Assembly (NCBI RefSeq): GCF_002161805.1
Contig: NZ_NFIP01000001.1
Location: 124,001-188,000, forward strand
Length of the DNA: 64,000 nucleotides
Origin: Collinsella sp. An307
GTDB taxonomy: Bacteria > Actinomycetota > Coriobacteriia > Coriobacteriales > Coriobacteriaceae
Reading direction: 5' to 3'
The position numbers and the translations under genes are program-made. Numbering within the stretch: position 1 is the first letter of the stretch; each line of letters begins with the position of its first letter. Below the pieces are notes generated by a model. That model did no database searches, was not told the origin of the DNA, and was given only the letters and a program-made list of their open reading frames with translations. Below, in pieces: positions 34,508 through 42,838 of this stretch.

Positions 34508-35302
34508 CTACCCAAGATGTAAAAGAGCTGCACTTGTCGTCGCAATGGTGTGGCCGAGTGCGTCTTGCGGCACGCGCCGGATTTCCGCGATGGTTGCAAG
34601 CGCTCCCGTGAGAGACGCCTCGAGGGCCTCTGCGCTGTAGGGGGCGTCGAGTCCCGGCGGGGCGTCCGTCTCAAGGAGGAGCCTGCCTTCCGGCAGCTGC
34701 CGGGCGTACTCGCGTCCGCGCTTACTTTTGAGCATGTGCTCGCTTATCGAGAAGTAGCAGCCGAGGCGCCGCGCCCGGGCGAACTCCTCGGAGCTGCCGC
34801 TGAACCAATGGAAGATTACCGATGTGCCGGGGTGCGCATCCGCTCCCGCAACGCCCGTGCGCTCGAGGATGTCGAGCGCTGTCGTTGCGGCGTGAATGGC
34901 GTGGATGGAGATGACGCGGTGGGGGAGCGGGTGCTTTGCGATGGCGCGACAGATGCTCTCGAACGCGGCGATCTGCAGCTCCTGCGTGTTGCCCCCGCGG
35001 CGCCCAAAGTCGAGTCCCACCTCACCTATATAGGCGAGCTCGCCCGCAAGCTCTGCCGTGAGGTCGGCGTCGGCGGTGCCGCACCTGCCGTCGGCGAGCC
35101 ACCAGGGGTGCAGGCCCACGCCCACGCGCACGTTGGTGTGCGCGCGGAGGCGCTCTTGGGCCGCGAGCGTGTCAGCCGGGGTAACCGGCGTGTCGAAAAT
35201 GGCGATGCCGCGCGCCGCCGCGTCGCGCGCGACCTCATCCGCGTTACTCATGCGGTCGAGGTGGCAGTGCATGTCCACAAAGCGCCAGGCCATGGCCCTC
35301 AC
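34508..35302 (-). CDS. TatD-family metal-dependent hydrolase
   Basis: 264 residues. VDMHCHLDRMSNADE holds the first metal ligands (HxH), GEVGLDFGRRGGN the Glu, VISIHAI the His, and FHWFSGSSEEFARAR with ETDAPPGLDAP (Asp) close the site. TatD proteins are cytosolic DNases with quality-control and repair roles. Start is taken at a GTG overlapping the upstream stop (GTGAGG), with an ATG 9 nt later as alternative. Downstream partner of tcdA on the minus strand. Confidence 0.88.
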   Translation of the reverse strand: MRAMAWRFVDMHCHLDRMSNADEVARDAAARGIAIFDTPVTPADTLAAQERLRAHTNVRVGVGLHPWWLADGRCGTADADLTAELAGELAYIGEVGLDFGRRGGNTQELQIAAFESICRAIAKHPLPHRVISIHAIHAATTALDILERTGVAGADAHPGTSVIFHWFSGSSEEFARARRLGCYFSISEHMLKSKRGREYARQLPEGRLLLETDAPPGLDAPYSAEALEASLTGALATIAEIRRVPQDALGHTIATTSAALLHLG

Positions 35303-36093
35303 GCACCTTGGACGAGGTTGCGGATAACGTGCCCCGCGATCATCTGCCCCATGATGGGAGGCAGGTACGAGGCGGTGCCGAGGGTGGGGCGCTGGCCCTC
35401 GCTCGGCGCGTCGACGGCGTCTGCGCCCGTGCCTGTTACCGGCAGCGCGCGCGGCTCCTCAAAGGACGAGAGCACCGTGAGATGCCGGATGCCGCGACGA
35501 CGGCACTCTTTCCGCACGATGCGCGCGAGCGGGTCGTGCGAGGTCTGCGCGATGTCGCAGATGCGCAGCTTCTCGGGGTCGAGCTTGTTTGCCCCGCCCA
35601 TGCTGGCGATAAGCGGCGTTGCCGTCCGCTCCGCCCACTCGGCGATGGCGAGCTTAGTTGAGACGGTGTCGATCGCGTCTACCACGTAGTCGATACGCCC
35701 GACGCCGGCGAGTACCTCGGCAAAGAGACCCTCGACGTCCTCTGCGCGCACAAACCGGTCGAGCGCGACTACCCGCGCGACGGGGTTGATGGCGTGCACG
35801 AGCTCAGCGGTCACCTCGACCTTGCGACGGCCGACGGTTGTGGTGTAGGCGATGGCCTGCCGGTTGATGTTGGAGGGTGCAACCGCGTCGCCGTCGACCA
35901 CGACGAGTGTGCCTACGCCGCCGCGCGCGAGCGCCTCGATGCAGTTGGAGCCCACGCCTCCGCAGCCGAGGACCATGACGGTCGAGGCAGCGAGACCCGC
36001 GAGCCCGGGAGCACCCCATACAAGCTCGAGGCGCGAGGTGGGTGTCTCATGGGCATCCGTCGATAGCGGCGTCTCACCCTGCTCAAGATTCAT
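35299..36093 (-). CDS. tcdA: TcdA/CsdL-like E1-type enzyme (tRNA t6A dehydratase)
   Basis: 264 residues from the ATG at 36093 (AAAGG 8 nt upstream); the longer frame to 36171 is not needed. ATP-binding VMVLGCGGVGSNCIEALARGG, DGDAVAPSNINRQA (Arg/Lys of the adenylation site), VVDAIDTVSTKLAI, and LTVLSSFEEPRALP. The known family makes cyclic t6A at position 37 of ANN-decoding tRNAs. Stop overlaps the TatD start by 4 bp. A LexA-like box lies 72 nt upstream of the start. Confidence 0.9.
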   Translation of the reverse strand: MNLEQGETPLSTDAHETPTSRLELVWGAPGLAGLAASTVMVLGCGGVGSNCIEALARGGVGTLVVVDGDAVAPSNINRQAIAYTTTVGRRKVEVTAELVHAINPVARVVALDRFVRAEDVEGLFAEVLAGVGRIDYVVDAIDTVSTKLAIAEWAERTATPLIASMGGANKLDPEKLRICDIAQTSHDPLARIVRKECRRRGIRHLTVLSSFEEPRALPVTGTGADAVDAPSEGQRPTLGTASYLPPIMGQMIAGHVIRNLVQGA

Positions 36094-36164
36094 GACCGGC
36101 CCTTTCGGTTGCAGTTTCTGGCATTGTAACGCACCGGGTTTTGTGCGCACGACATGAGAACATA

Positions 36165-36178
36165 CGAACACACGTTCA
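36165..36178. promoter_or_regulatory. Second LexA-like (SOS) box, between tcdA and hicAB
   Basis: CGAACACACGTTCA has both perfect half sites GAAC-N4-GTTC. It lies in the divergent gap, 72 nt from the tcdA start and 77 nt before the hicA start, so it could serve either operon. Confidence 0.6.
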
Positions 36179-36254
36179 GCTGGCGGATTTAGTTCTGATG
36201 GGAGGTATCACTTTTGTAAATGGCCATTGACTTATGCTATCAATAGGGGTGGAT

Positions 36255-36455
36255 ATGAAGTACCGCATGCTACGGGAGCACATTCGAGACCTTGCTCGCA
36301 AACGGGGTTTGCCAGTGATTTGGAGCGAGGGCTCCAGTCACGCGAGAGTTTCGGTTGGTGGACGGACGACGACCATACCTCGGCATAGCGAGGTGAACGA
36401 GATTACGGCTCGGGCGATTCTTATGTATCTGTTCGGAGGCAACGATGGCAATTGA
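36255..36455 (+). CDS. hicA: HicA-family mRNA interferase toxin
   Basis: 66 residues from ATG 36255 (GGGGTGG upstream). Short dsRBD-like fold with the hallmark catalytic stretch GSSHARVSVGGRTTTIPRHSE (the usual form is GSHH..., here a Ser precedes the His). HicA cleaves mRNA and blocks translation; HicB neutralises it. The stop overlaps hicB by 11 bp. The gene stands in an SOS-box containing intergenic region, suggesting damage-linked regulation. Confidence 0.85.
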   Translation: MKYRMLREHIRDLARKRGLPVIWSEGSSHARVSVGGRTTTIPRHSEVNEITARAILMYLFGGNDGN

Positions 36456-36819
36456 TGTTACGGCACGCGTTACGAGGTCAAATGGCTGGTGGGCGATTTC
36501 TGTCCCCGAGATTCCTGGTCTGTTCACGCAGGCGAAGAGGCTTGATCAGGTCGAGCGGATGGTTTTGGATGCTGCCTCCCTGTTGAACAAAGATGTCTCG
36601 CATGTCGAGGTGGTTCCCGTCTTGGACGAGGATGCCCAGATAATGTTGCGGGAACTGGGGGAGACGCGTGCGAAAGCCGAAGCGCTACAAAAAGAATCCT
36701 CTGACATGACCAAAAGGGCCATCAGGCTGTTTCAGGCGGAAGGATTGACGCTGAGAGATATCGCCTCGTTGATCGGGCTCTCACCCCAGCGCGTATCGGT
36801 CATTGCGAGAGAGGGATAG
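36445..36819 (+). CDS. hicB: HicB-family antitoxin
   Basis: 124 residues. The N-terminal half is the partial RNase H-like HicB fold (WWAISVPEIPGLFTQAKRLDQVERMVLDA), the C-terminal half carries a helix-turn-helix (AEGLTLRDIASLIGLSPQRVSVIA) for operator binding. Completes a type II toxin-antitoxin pair with hicA. The HicB also auto-regulates in known systems; this one differs from E. coli HicB in having the sigma-70-region-4-like helix pair. Confidence 0.85.
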   Translation: MAIDVTARVTRSNGWWAISVPEIPGLFTQAKRLDQVERMVLDAASLLNKDVSHVEVVPVLDEDAQIMLRELGETRAKAEALQKESSDMTKRAIRLFQAEGLTLRDIASLIGLSPQRVSVIAREG

Positions 36820-37009
36820 TCTTTTGCGAGGAGCGCTCGCATCAGCCTCTGGTTTCGTGATGGAGACGGCCGGGCGCACTCGCGTTTGCGGCTGCTACCT
36901 GAGAGTATGGTGCAGGGCAAAAGAGCACGGGAGCGCGTGTGCGCCGCCGGCGGATGCTAACCGGCCGGGTGCGCGTGTGCGGTCCCGTGCAGTAGGACAA
37001 GGAGTTTCA

Positions 37010-38689
<1,680 letters not shown>

Positions 38690-38718
38690 AGCGCAGCGGC
38701 GGCGGGGGCGCCGCTGTG

Positions 38719-38805
38719 TTGTGGGTACCGCGGTGGCCGGGGGTTGTGGCGTTGTGGGTGTCGCGGTGGCCGTGGCTGCCCGATGTCCCGCAGCGCTCGC
38801 TGCGG
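38719..38805 (+). repeat. Direct repeat pair and hairpin after ettA
   Basis: TTGTGGGTACCGCGGTGGCCG (38719-38739) recurs at 38752-38772 with two changes, 33-bp period. Then CCGCAGCG-CT-CGCTGCGG (38788-38805) forms a perfect 8-bp stem, possibly terminating ettA although no U-tract follows. Confidence 0.55.
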
Positions 38806-38836
38806 CGCATCGCCATAGAGTCTCGTGCGCACACAG

Positions 38837-38850
38837 GTAGCAAATGCTAC
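38837..38850. promoter_or_regulatory. Palindromic operator candidate GTAGCA-AA-TGCTAC
   Basis: A perfect 14-bp dyad, about 100 nt upstream of the ROK kinase start, in the only non-GC-rich part of this gap. Sugar-kinase genes are often repressor-controlled, so this is a candidate site; no regulator is encoded next to it. Confidence 0.4.
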
Positions 38851-38948
38851 TAAATGAAGTCAGTGACGGGTCCGTCGGTATGTGCCGGCGGGCCCTGTGC
38901 TATTCTGGCAGCGATTTTCCTTTTGGTGCTCCGGTGAGGGGAGAGACA

Positions 38949-39845
38949 ATGGCGGAGAAGGTTCTTCTGGGCTCGCTCGAGGCGGGCGGCACCAAGATGG
39001 TGCTCGCCACGGGTTACGCGGACGGCACGATTGTGGAGCGCGGGCGGTTTGACACCACGACGCCCGAGGAGACGGTGCGCAAGTGCGCGGAGTGGTTCGC
39101 CGACCGCGGCGTTGCGGCGCTCGGCGTGGGCGCGTTCGGCCCGACGGCGGTCGATCCGGCGTCCCCGCGCTTTGGCCAGATCCTCACCACGCCCAAGCTC
39201 GCCTGGCGCGACTTTGACCTGCTTGGCACGCTCAAGGCGAGCTTCGATATCCCCATGGGCTACGACACCGACGTCAACATCGCCTGCTTGGGCGAGGTCA
39301 CGTTCGGCTGCGCGCGCGGTCTCGAGGACGTGCTCTACCTCACCATCGGCACCGGCGTGGGCGCGGGCGTGATGGTGGGCGGCAAGCTCATCCACGGCAT
39401 GCTGCACCCCGAGGCGGGTCACGTGCTGCTCACGCGCGACCCGCGCGACCCCATGCCCGAGGGCGAGTCGGGCTGCCCCTTCCATGCCAACTGCCTCGAG
39501 GGCCTCATCGCCGGTCCGGGCGTGGCCAAGCGCTGGGGCGGCAAGAGCGCGAGCGAGCTTGCCGATGACGAGTTCGCCATGGACCTGCTCGGCGGGTACC
39601 TCGGCCAGGCGCTCATGGACTTCATCCTCTGCTACGCGCCCAAGAAGGTCATCATCGGCGGCGGCGTTGCCGACCATACACCCATCGTCCAGGTTGCGCG
39701 CAAGAAGGTGGCCGAGTACCTGAACGACTATCTGGTCACGCCCGAGGTGGCCGACCTCGATAGCTACATCGTGAACAACTCTCTCGAGGGCAACCAGGGC
39801 ATCCTGGGTGGCCTCGAGCTTGCCCGCCGCGCCCTCGAGGCGTAA
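38949..39845 (+). CDS. ROK-family fructokinase
   Basis: 298 residues from ATG 38949 (GGGGAGAG upstream). The ATP-binding Asp-Gly pattern at the start is GSLEAGGTKMVLATG, followed by VGAFGPTAVDP, VLYLTIGTGVGAGVMVGGKL and the zinc-type motif CPFHANCLEGLIAGP, all in the order seen in Bacillus GmuE/YdhR-type fructokinases. It phosphorylates fructose (or mannose) to feed glycolysis. No transporter is adjacent; a palindrome upstream may be its control site. Confidence 0.9.
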   Translation: MAEKVLLGSLEAGGTKMVLATGYADGTIVERGRFDTTTPEETVRKCAEWFADRGVAALGVGAFGPTAVDPASPRFGQILTTPKLAWRDFDLLGTLKASFDIPMGYDTDVNIACLGEVTFGCARGLEDVLYLTIGTGVGAGVMVGGKLIHGMLHPEAGHVLLTRDPRDPMPEGESGCPFHANCLEGLIAGPGVAKRWGGKSASELADDEFAMDLLGGYLGQALMDFILCYAPKKVIIGGGVADHTPIVQVARKKVAEYLNDYLVTPEVADLDSYIVNNSLEGNQGILGGLELARRALEA

Positions 39846-39871
39846 GGGCATCGCCCCCCCGGCAAACTGGT

Positions 39872-39938
39872 TGCTTGCCTGCTGGCAGGACGCTTGCCTG
39901 AAGGTGGGACACTAGCTGGCAAGACACTTGCTGGCGGC
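39872..39938. repeat. Degenerate short tandem repeat after the fructokinase gene
   Basis: Four imperfect units built on CTTGCCTGCTGGCAGGAC / ACTAGCTGGCAAGAC, 15-19 nt each, in the stretch just after the kinase stop. GGCAAG/CTTGCC words allow local pairing. They lead straight into the three long hairpins. The whole gap 39846-40227 holds no gene I can support. Confidence 0.5.
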
Positions 39939-39945
39939 CCATTAG

Positions 39946-40003
39946 AAGAAACCAGGTTCACACGAGTTTTGAGCTGCTCAGGCGCGTGCGAACTTGGTTT
40001 CTT
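39946..40003. repeat. Long hairpin 1 of 3 (19-bp stem)
   Basis: AAGAAACCAGGTTCACACG (39946-39964) pairs with CGTGCGAACTTGGTTTCTT (39985-40003): 17 Watson-Crick pairs, one G-T, one mismatch; loop of 20 nt. Confidence 0.75.
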
Positions 40004-40020
40004 TGGTTCTGATGGCTTAA

Positions 40021-40074
40021 GAAGCCAAGTTTAGGTGCATTTCAGGCTGTCTAAGTGCGCCTAAACTTGGCTTC
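40021..40074. repeat. Long hairpin 2 of 3 (19-bp stem)
   Basis: GAAGCCAAGTTTAGGTGCA (40021-40039) pairs with TGCGCCTAAACTTGGCTTC (40056-40074), 18 Watson-Crick pairs and one wobble, loop of 16 nt. Confidence 0.8.
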
Positions 40075-40092
40075 CTTTGTAGAGGCGATCCG

Positions 40093-40148
40093 CAAAACCG
40101 TGTTTACCAGCTCTCCAGGGTGCTGAGGAGCTGGTAAACACGGTTTTG
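40093..40148. repeat. Long hairpin 3 of 3 (21-bp perfect stem)
   Basis: CAAAACCGTGTTTACCAGCT-C (40093-40113) pairs perfectly with the complement at 40128-40148 around a 14-nt loop. A lone left-arm-like copy (AAAACAGGGTTTACCAGTG) follows at 40166-40184 without a partner. Confidence 0.85.
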
Positions 40149-40227
40149 GCTGAAAACACTTCGGCAAAACAGGGTTTACCAGTGTTTGGATGCGCCAGTT
40201 GCATGGGTGCGGTTTGGCGCCGTGCTG

Positions 40228-41499
40228 TTAGTCGTCGTGCTCGACCGAGGCAATCGACCAAGTGGCGCCTTCGCCGGAGGTTGCTCTGCCGCCACGGCGC
40301 TTGATGGTGACGCGCACTTCGTGGCGCTCGCCCTCGCGGATGTAGGCGACGGGGAAGGTCGCGCGCGAGCGCGTGCCTTCGAGCGTTCCAGCGAGGCGAG
40401 CGATGTCAAAGTACGCGCTCAGGATGCCGAGGACGTCTGCCCCGTAGGGGAGCAGATGCGTGAGGGCGAGCAGCAGGTCGCCCGGGCAGTAGACCTCGCG
40501 CGTGAAGTCGAGGGGGTAATCGGCTGCGGGGGCCGGCGCCGCGGATGTTGCTGGTTCGGGCACTGCCGCCGAGGGAGACGCCGGCACGGGGGTCTCTGCG
40601 GGTGCGGTGGCAGCGGCGTGAGCTTCGCGCTCAGTGGCGGCTGCCGGGGTCTCGTCCTTGTCGACCGAAGGCATCTCGGGCTCGGACGACATGTCCTCTG
40701 TGGGCGCGTTATCCTCCGTCGGGTCGTACAGGATAGTGAACGAGATGGAGGGTACATGCTCGGGTGCCGGCGCAGGTTCAGCTTCCTCCTGGGGCTCCGG
40801 CGCGGGCTTGTCTGCCGGCTCAGGCTCGAGCTCGGACGCGCGCTCGTCTGCCGCATCCGTCTCGGGCTTGGGCTCCGGCGCGGGCTCGGCTGCTTCTTCG
40901 GGCGCAGCTTGCGCTCCGGTCTCAGCGGCAACTTCAACGGCTGACTCCGGAGTGGTGACGATAGTCTCGGGTGCGGTCGCCGCGTCTACCTCAGGTGCAG
41001 CTGACGCATCTACCACAGGTGCGGCGATGGCGTCTGCCTCGGGTGCGATGTCGGGCTCCACCCCGGGCGTGCTCGCAGCTGCATCGTCGGTGGACTGAGC
41101 CTCGGGCTCGGGTTCGGGGCGCTTGACGCGGCGCGGCTTCACAGCTCGCAGGGTTCTGTCAGCCTTCTTGCGCTTCCACGATTTGCCGCCCGCTTTGGTG
41201 CCGCCCTTGTCAGTGTCGCTCGCGGCGAGGGCTTCGTCCCAAGCAGGTTGCGCCATCACGGTCGCATAGATACGGTTGCCCTTGAAGATCTTGAGCAAGA
41301 TGAAGTCATCAAGCGCCTCAAGGAGTTCGCGCGTCGAGGCAAAGCCGAGGTCCTCTGCTCCGAGGTGCTCAGATGCGAGCGCCTCCTCCACGGCAGGCAG
41401 AAACGTCTGCTTGCCGGCGCCGAGGGCGTCGCGAAGAAGTCGATACAGGTAGATATGGTTTCCCGGCGAAAGCGTCGGGGTCTCTGTGCGTGGTGCCAT
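40228..41499 (-). CDS. Uncharacterised protein with long Ala/Pro/Glu-rich linker
   Basis: 423 residues; I do not recognise a named family. An N-terminal ordered part (HIYLYRLLRDALGAGKQTFL ... EDLGFASTRELLEALDDFIL) could be a small winged-helix or LOTUS-like domain, tentative only. Residues about 125-330 are basic then low-complexity (PEPEP, AAPE, ATAPAET repeats). A conserved-looking C-terminal part follows (about 335-420: YPLDFTREVYCPGDLLLALT ... GILSAYFDIARLAGTLEG). No signal peptide. The layout suggests a DNA/RNA-binding head linked flexibly to an effector part. Preceding gap holds the hairpin cluster. Confidence 0.6.
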   Translation of the reverse strand: MAPRTETPTLSPGNHIYLYRLLRDALGAGKQTFLPAVEEALASEHLGAEDLGFASTRELLEALDDFILLKIFKGNRIYATVMAQPAWDEALAASDTDKGGTKAGGKSWKRKKADRTLRAVKPRRVKRPEPEPEAQSTDDAAASTPGVEPDIAPEADAIAAPVVDASAAPEVDAATAPETIVTTPESAVEVAAETGAQAAPEEAAEPAPEPKPETDAADERASELEPEPADKPAPEPQEEAEPAPAPEHVPSISFTILYDPTEDNAPTEDMSSEPEMPSVDKDETPAAATEREAHAAATAPAETPVPASPSAAVPEPATSAAPAPAADYPLDFTREVYCPGDLLLALTHLLPYGADVLGILSAYFDIARLAGTLEGTRSRATFPVAYIREGERHEVRVTIKRRGGRATSGEGATWSIASVEHDD

Positions 41500-41592
41500 G
41501 CTCGTCCCTTCCTATGTCGTAGAGACTCATCTTAACACCTGCGCCAGAAGGGGCCATCGCGTAGGAGATGGGGCTCCGGGCGCTTTCGCGCA

Positions 41593-42639
41593 TCAATTGC
41601 GCGCGGTTGCGGAGGACGTTTCTGATGGTGAACCGGTCGCGCCTGCAACAGCACTGTTGAAGGATGAGCCCGTGCTCGCGTCCGTTTCGCCCCCGGTGCT
41701 GGCGTCTCCGCCTCCGTTGCCGCTTCCGCCATTGTCCGTTACGTTGTCAGTGTTCACCTCACTGCTCGAGCTCTGTGCGACGGTGTCGGATTCGCTTGCG
41801 TTGTTGCCGACATCCGTGCCCGTGGTCGTTGAGGAGGCGTTAGAACTACCGGTGGCACCTGTGTTTGTACCAGTGTTCGCGATCTGGTCCCCATCTGCGG
41901 CGGCATCCGTACTAGGAACTGAGCTCGGCGTGTCGCCCCCGGACGTTTCTGAATCGCCAACGTTCGTGTTATCTGCCGCGGAGGTCCCCGGGCTCTCAGC
42001 GGTGGGGGCAGAAAAGAGCGGTTGGGTTTTAGTGCCAAGGCCCGCTCCGCTTGTGCCCAGCATGATGAGGAGGGCACAGACCGCAACTGCAACGGCGGCG
42101 GTGGCGATGGAGAACAGAGCTACCTTGTGTTGCGTGCTTTTGCGCTCGGTGGCGGCGCGCGCCTGCAACTTTGCCGGTGCGACGCGAGCGCCCCGTACCG
42201 GTATTGAGCGCCCGTCGATTACCGTCGTGGGGTCGGCGAACGCCTCTGCGCTCATTTGGCGCACGCGTGTCGAGGGGACATACTCGCTCGCCGCAGAGGC
42301 TGCCTCGCGCACCGCCGCACCGCCGCGGCGGATCTTCTCGGCCCCGGCGTCGAGAAAGCGACGGTAGATTTGCGACGATACGACGGTTACCACCGAGCTC
42401 ACTGCCGCGCCGATGACTGAGCCGCCGATACCAATATGCGAGGCAAGTACAACAGAGGTGGCGGCAGCAGCAGCACCGGCGGCTATCTGCGCGATTGAGA
42501 TACCGTCAAAAAGCCCCGGTTTCTCAATCGCCATGAGCTGAGTGTGGCCGATGGATTCGGGTGCGCGCGTCTTGTTTTCATCTCCGCGTCGCACGGTGCG
42601 CGGACGTTTGCGGTCAAGGTCAGTATAGGAAGATGCCAT
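41593..42639 (-). CDS. Uncharacterised membrane protein with Ser/Thr/Gly-rich exterior tail
   Basis: 348 residues from the ATG 8 nt after GGAGG (an ATG six bases earlier is too close). A hydrophobic hairpin (about 45-90: ISIAQIAAGAAAAATSVVLA ... IGAAVSSVVTVVSSQIYRRF) and a second segment (about 172-195: VALFSIATAAVAVAVCALLI) are followed by a low-complexity Thr/Ser/Asn/Gly tail of about 150 residues, probably exposed outside. No family recognised. Same strand as the neighbouring low-complexity protein, with about 90 nt between, so they may share an operon. Confidence 0.55.
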   Translation of the reverse strand: MASSYTDLDRKRPRTVRRGDENKTRAPESIGHTQLMAIEKPGLFDGISIAQIAAGAAAAATSVVLASHIGIGGSVIGAAVSSVVTVVSSQIYRRFLDAGAEKIRRGGAAVREAASAASEYVPSTRVRQMSAEAFADPTTVIDGRSIPVRGARVAPAKLQARAATERKSTQHKVALFSIATAAVAVAVCALLIMLGTSGAGLGTKTQPLFSAPTAESPGTSAADNTNVGDSETSGGDTPSSVPSTDAAADGDQIANTGTNTGATGSSNASSTTTGTDVGNNASESDTVAQSSSSEVNTDNVTDNGGSGNGGGDASTGGETDASTGSSFNSAVAGATGSPSETSSATARN

Positions 42640-42838
42640 GTTCATAGCCTCCGATCATGGCAGCAATGGTCACGTGGTAACCCTAACGCGCCCGGCGGCG
42701 GATGGCGTGAGCGCGCGAGCGAATTCACATAGGTGATACCCGCGTCCGGCGCGCCCCGCTATACCGCCCGCCAGACGGTACAATATCGTCAGAACCAATA
42801 CGGGCGCGCCGGCAGGCGTGCGGCTGAGAGGGGATGCG

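Noticed and set aside
36803..37009. Upstream extension of EttA from an earlier in-frame start
   Set aside because: The family starts at MAEFIYQMYQ and ATG 37010 has a proper AAGGAG site.
39946..40184. CRISPR-like repeat-spacer array
   Set aside because: The units are hairpins with differing sequence, no constant repeat and no cas genes.
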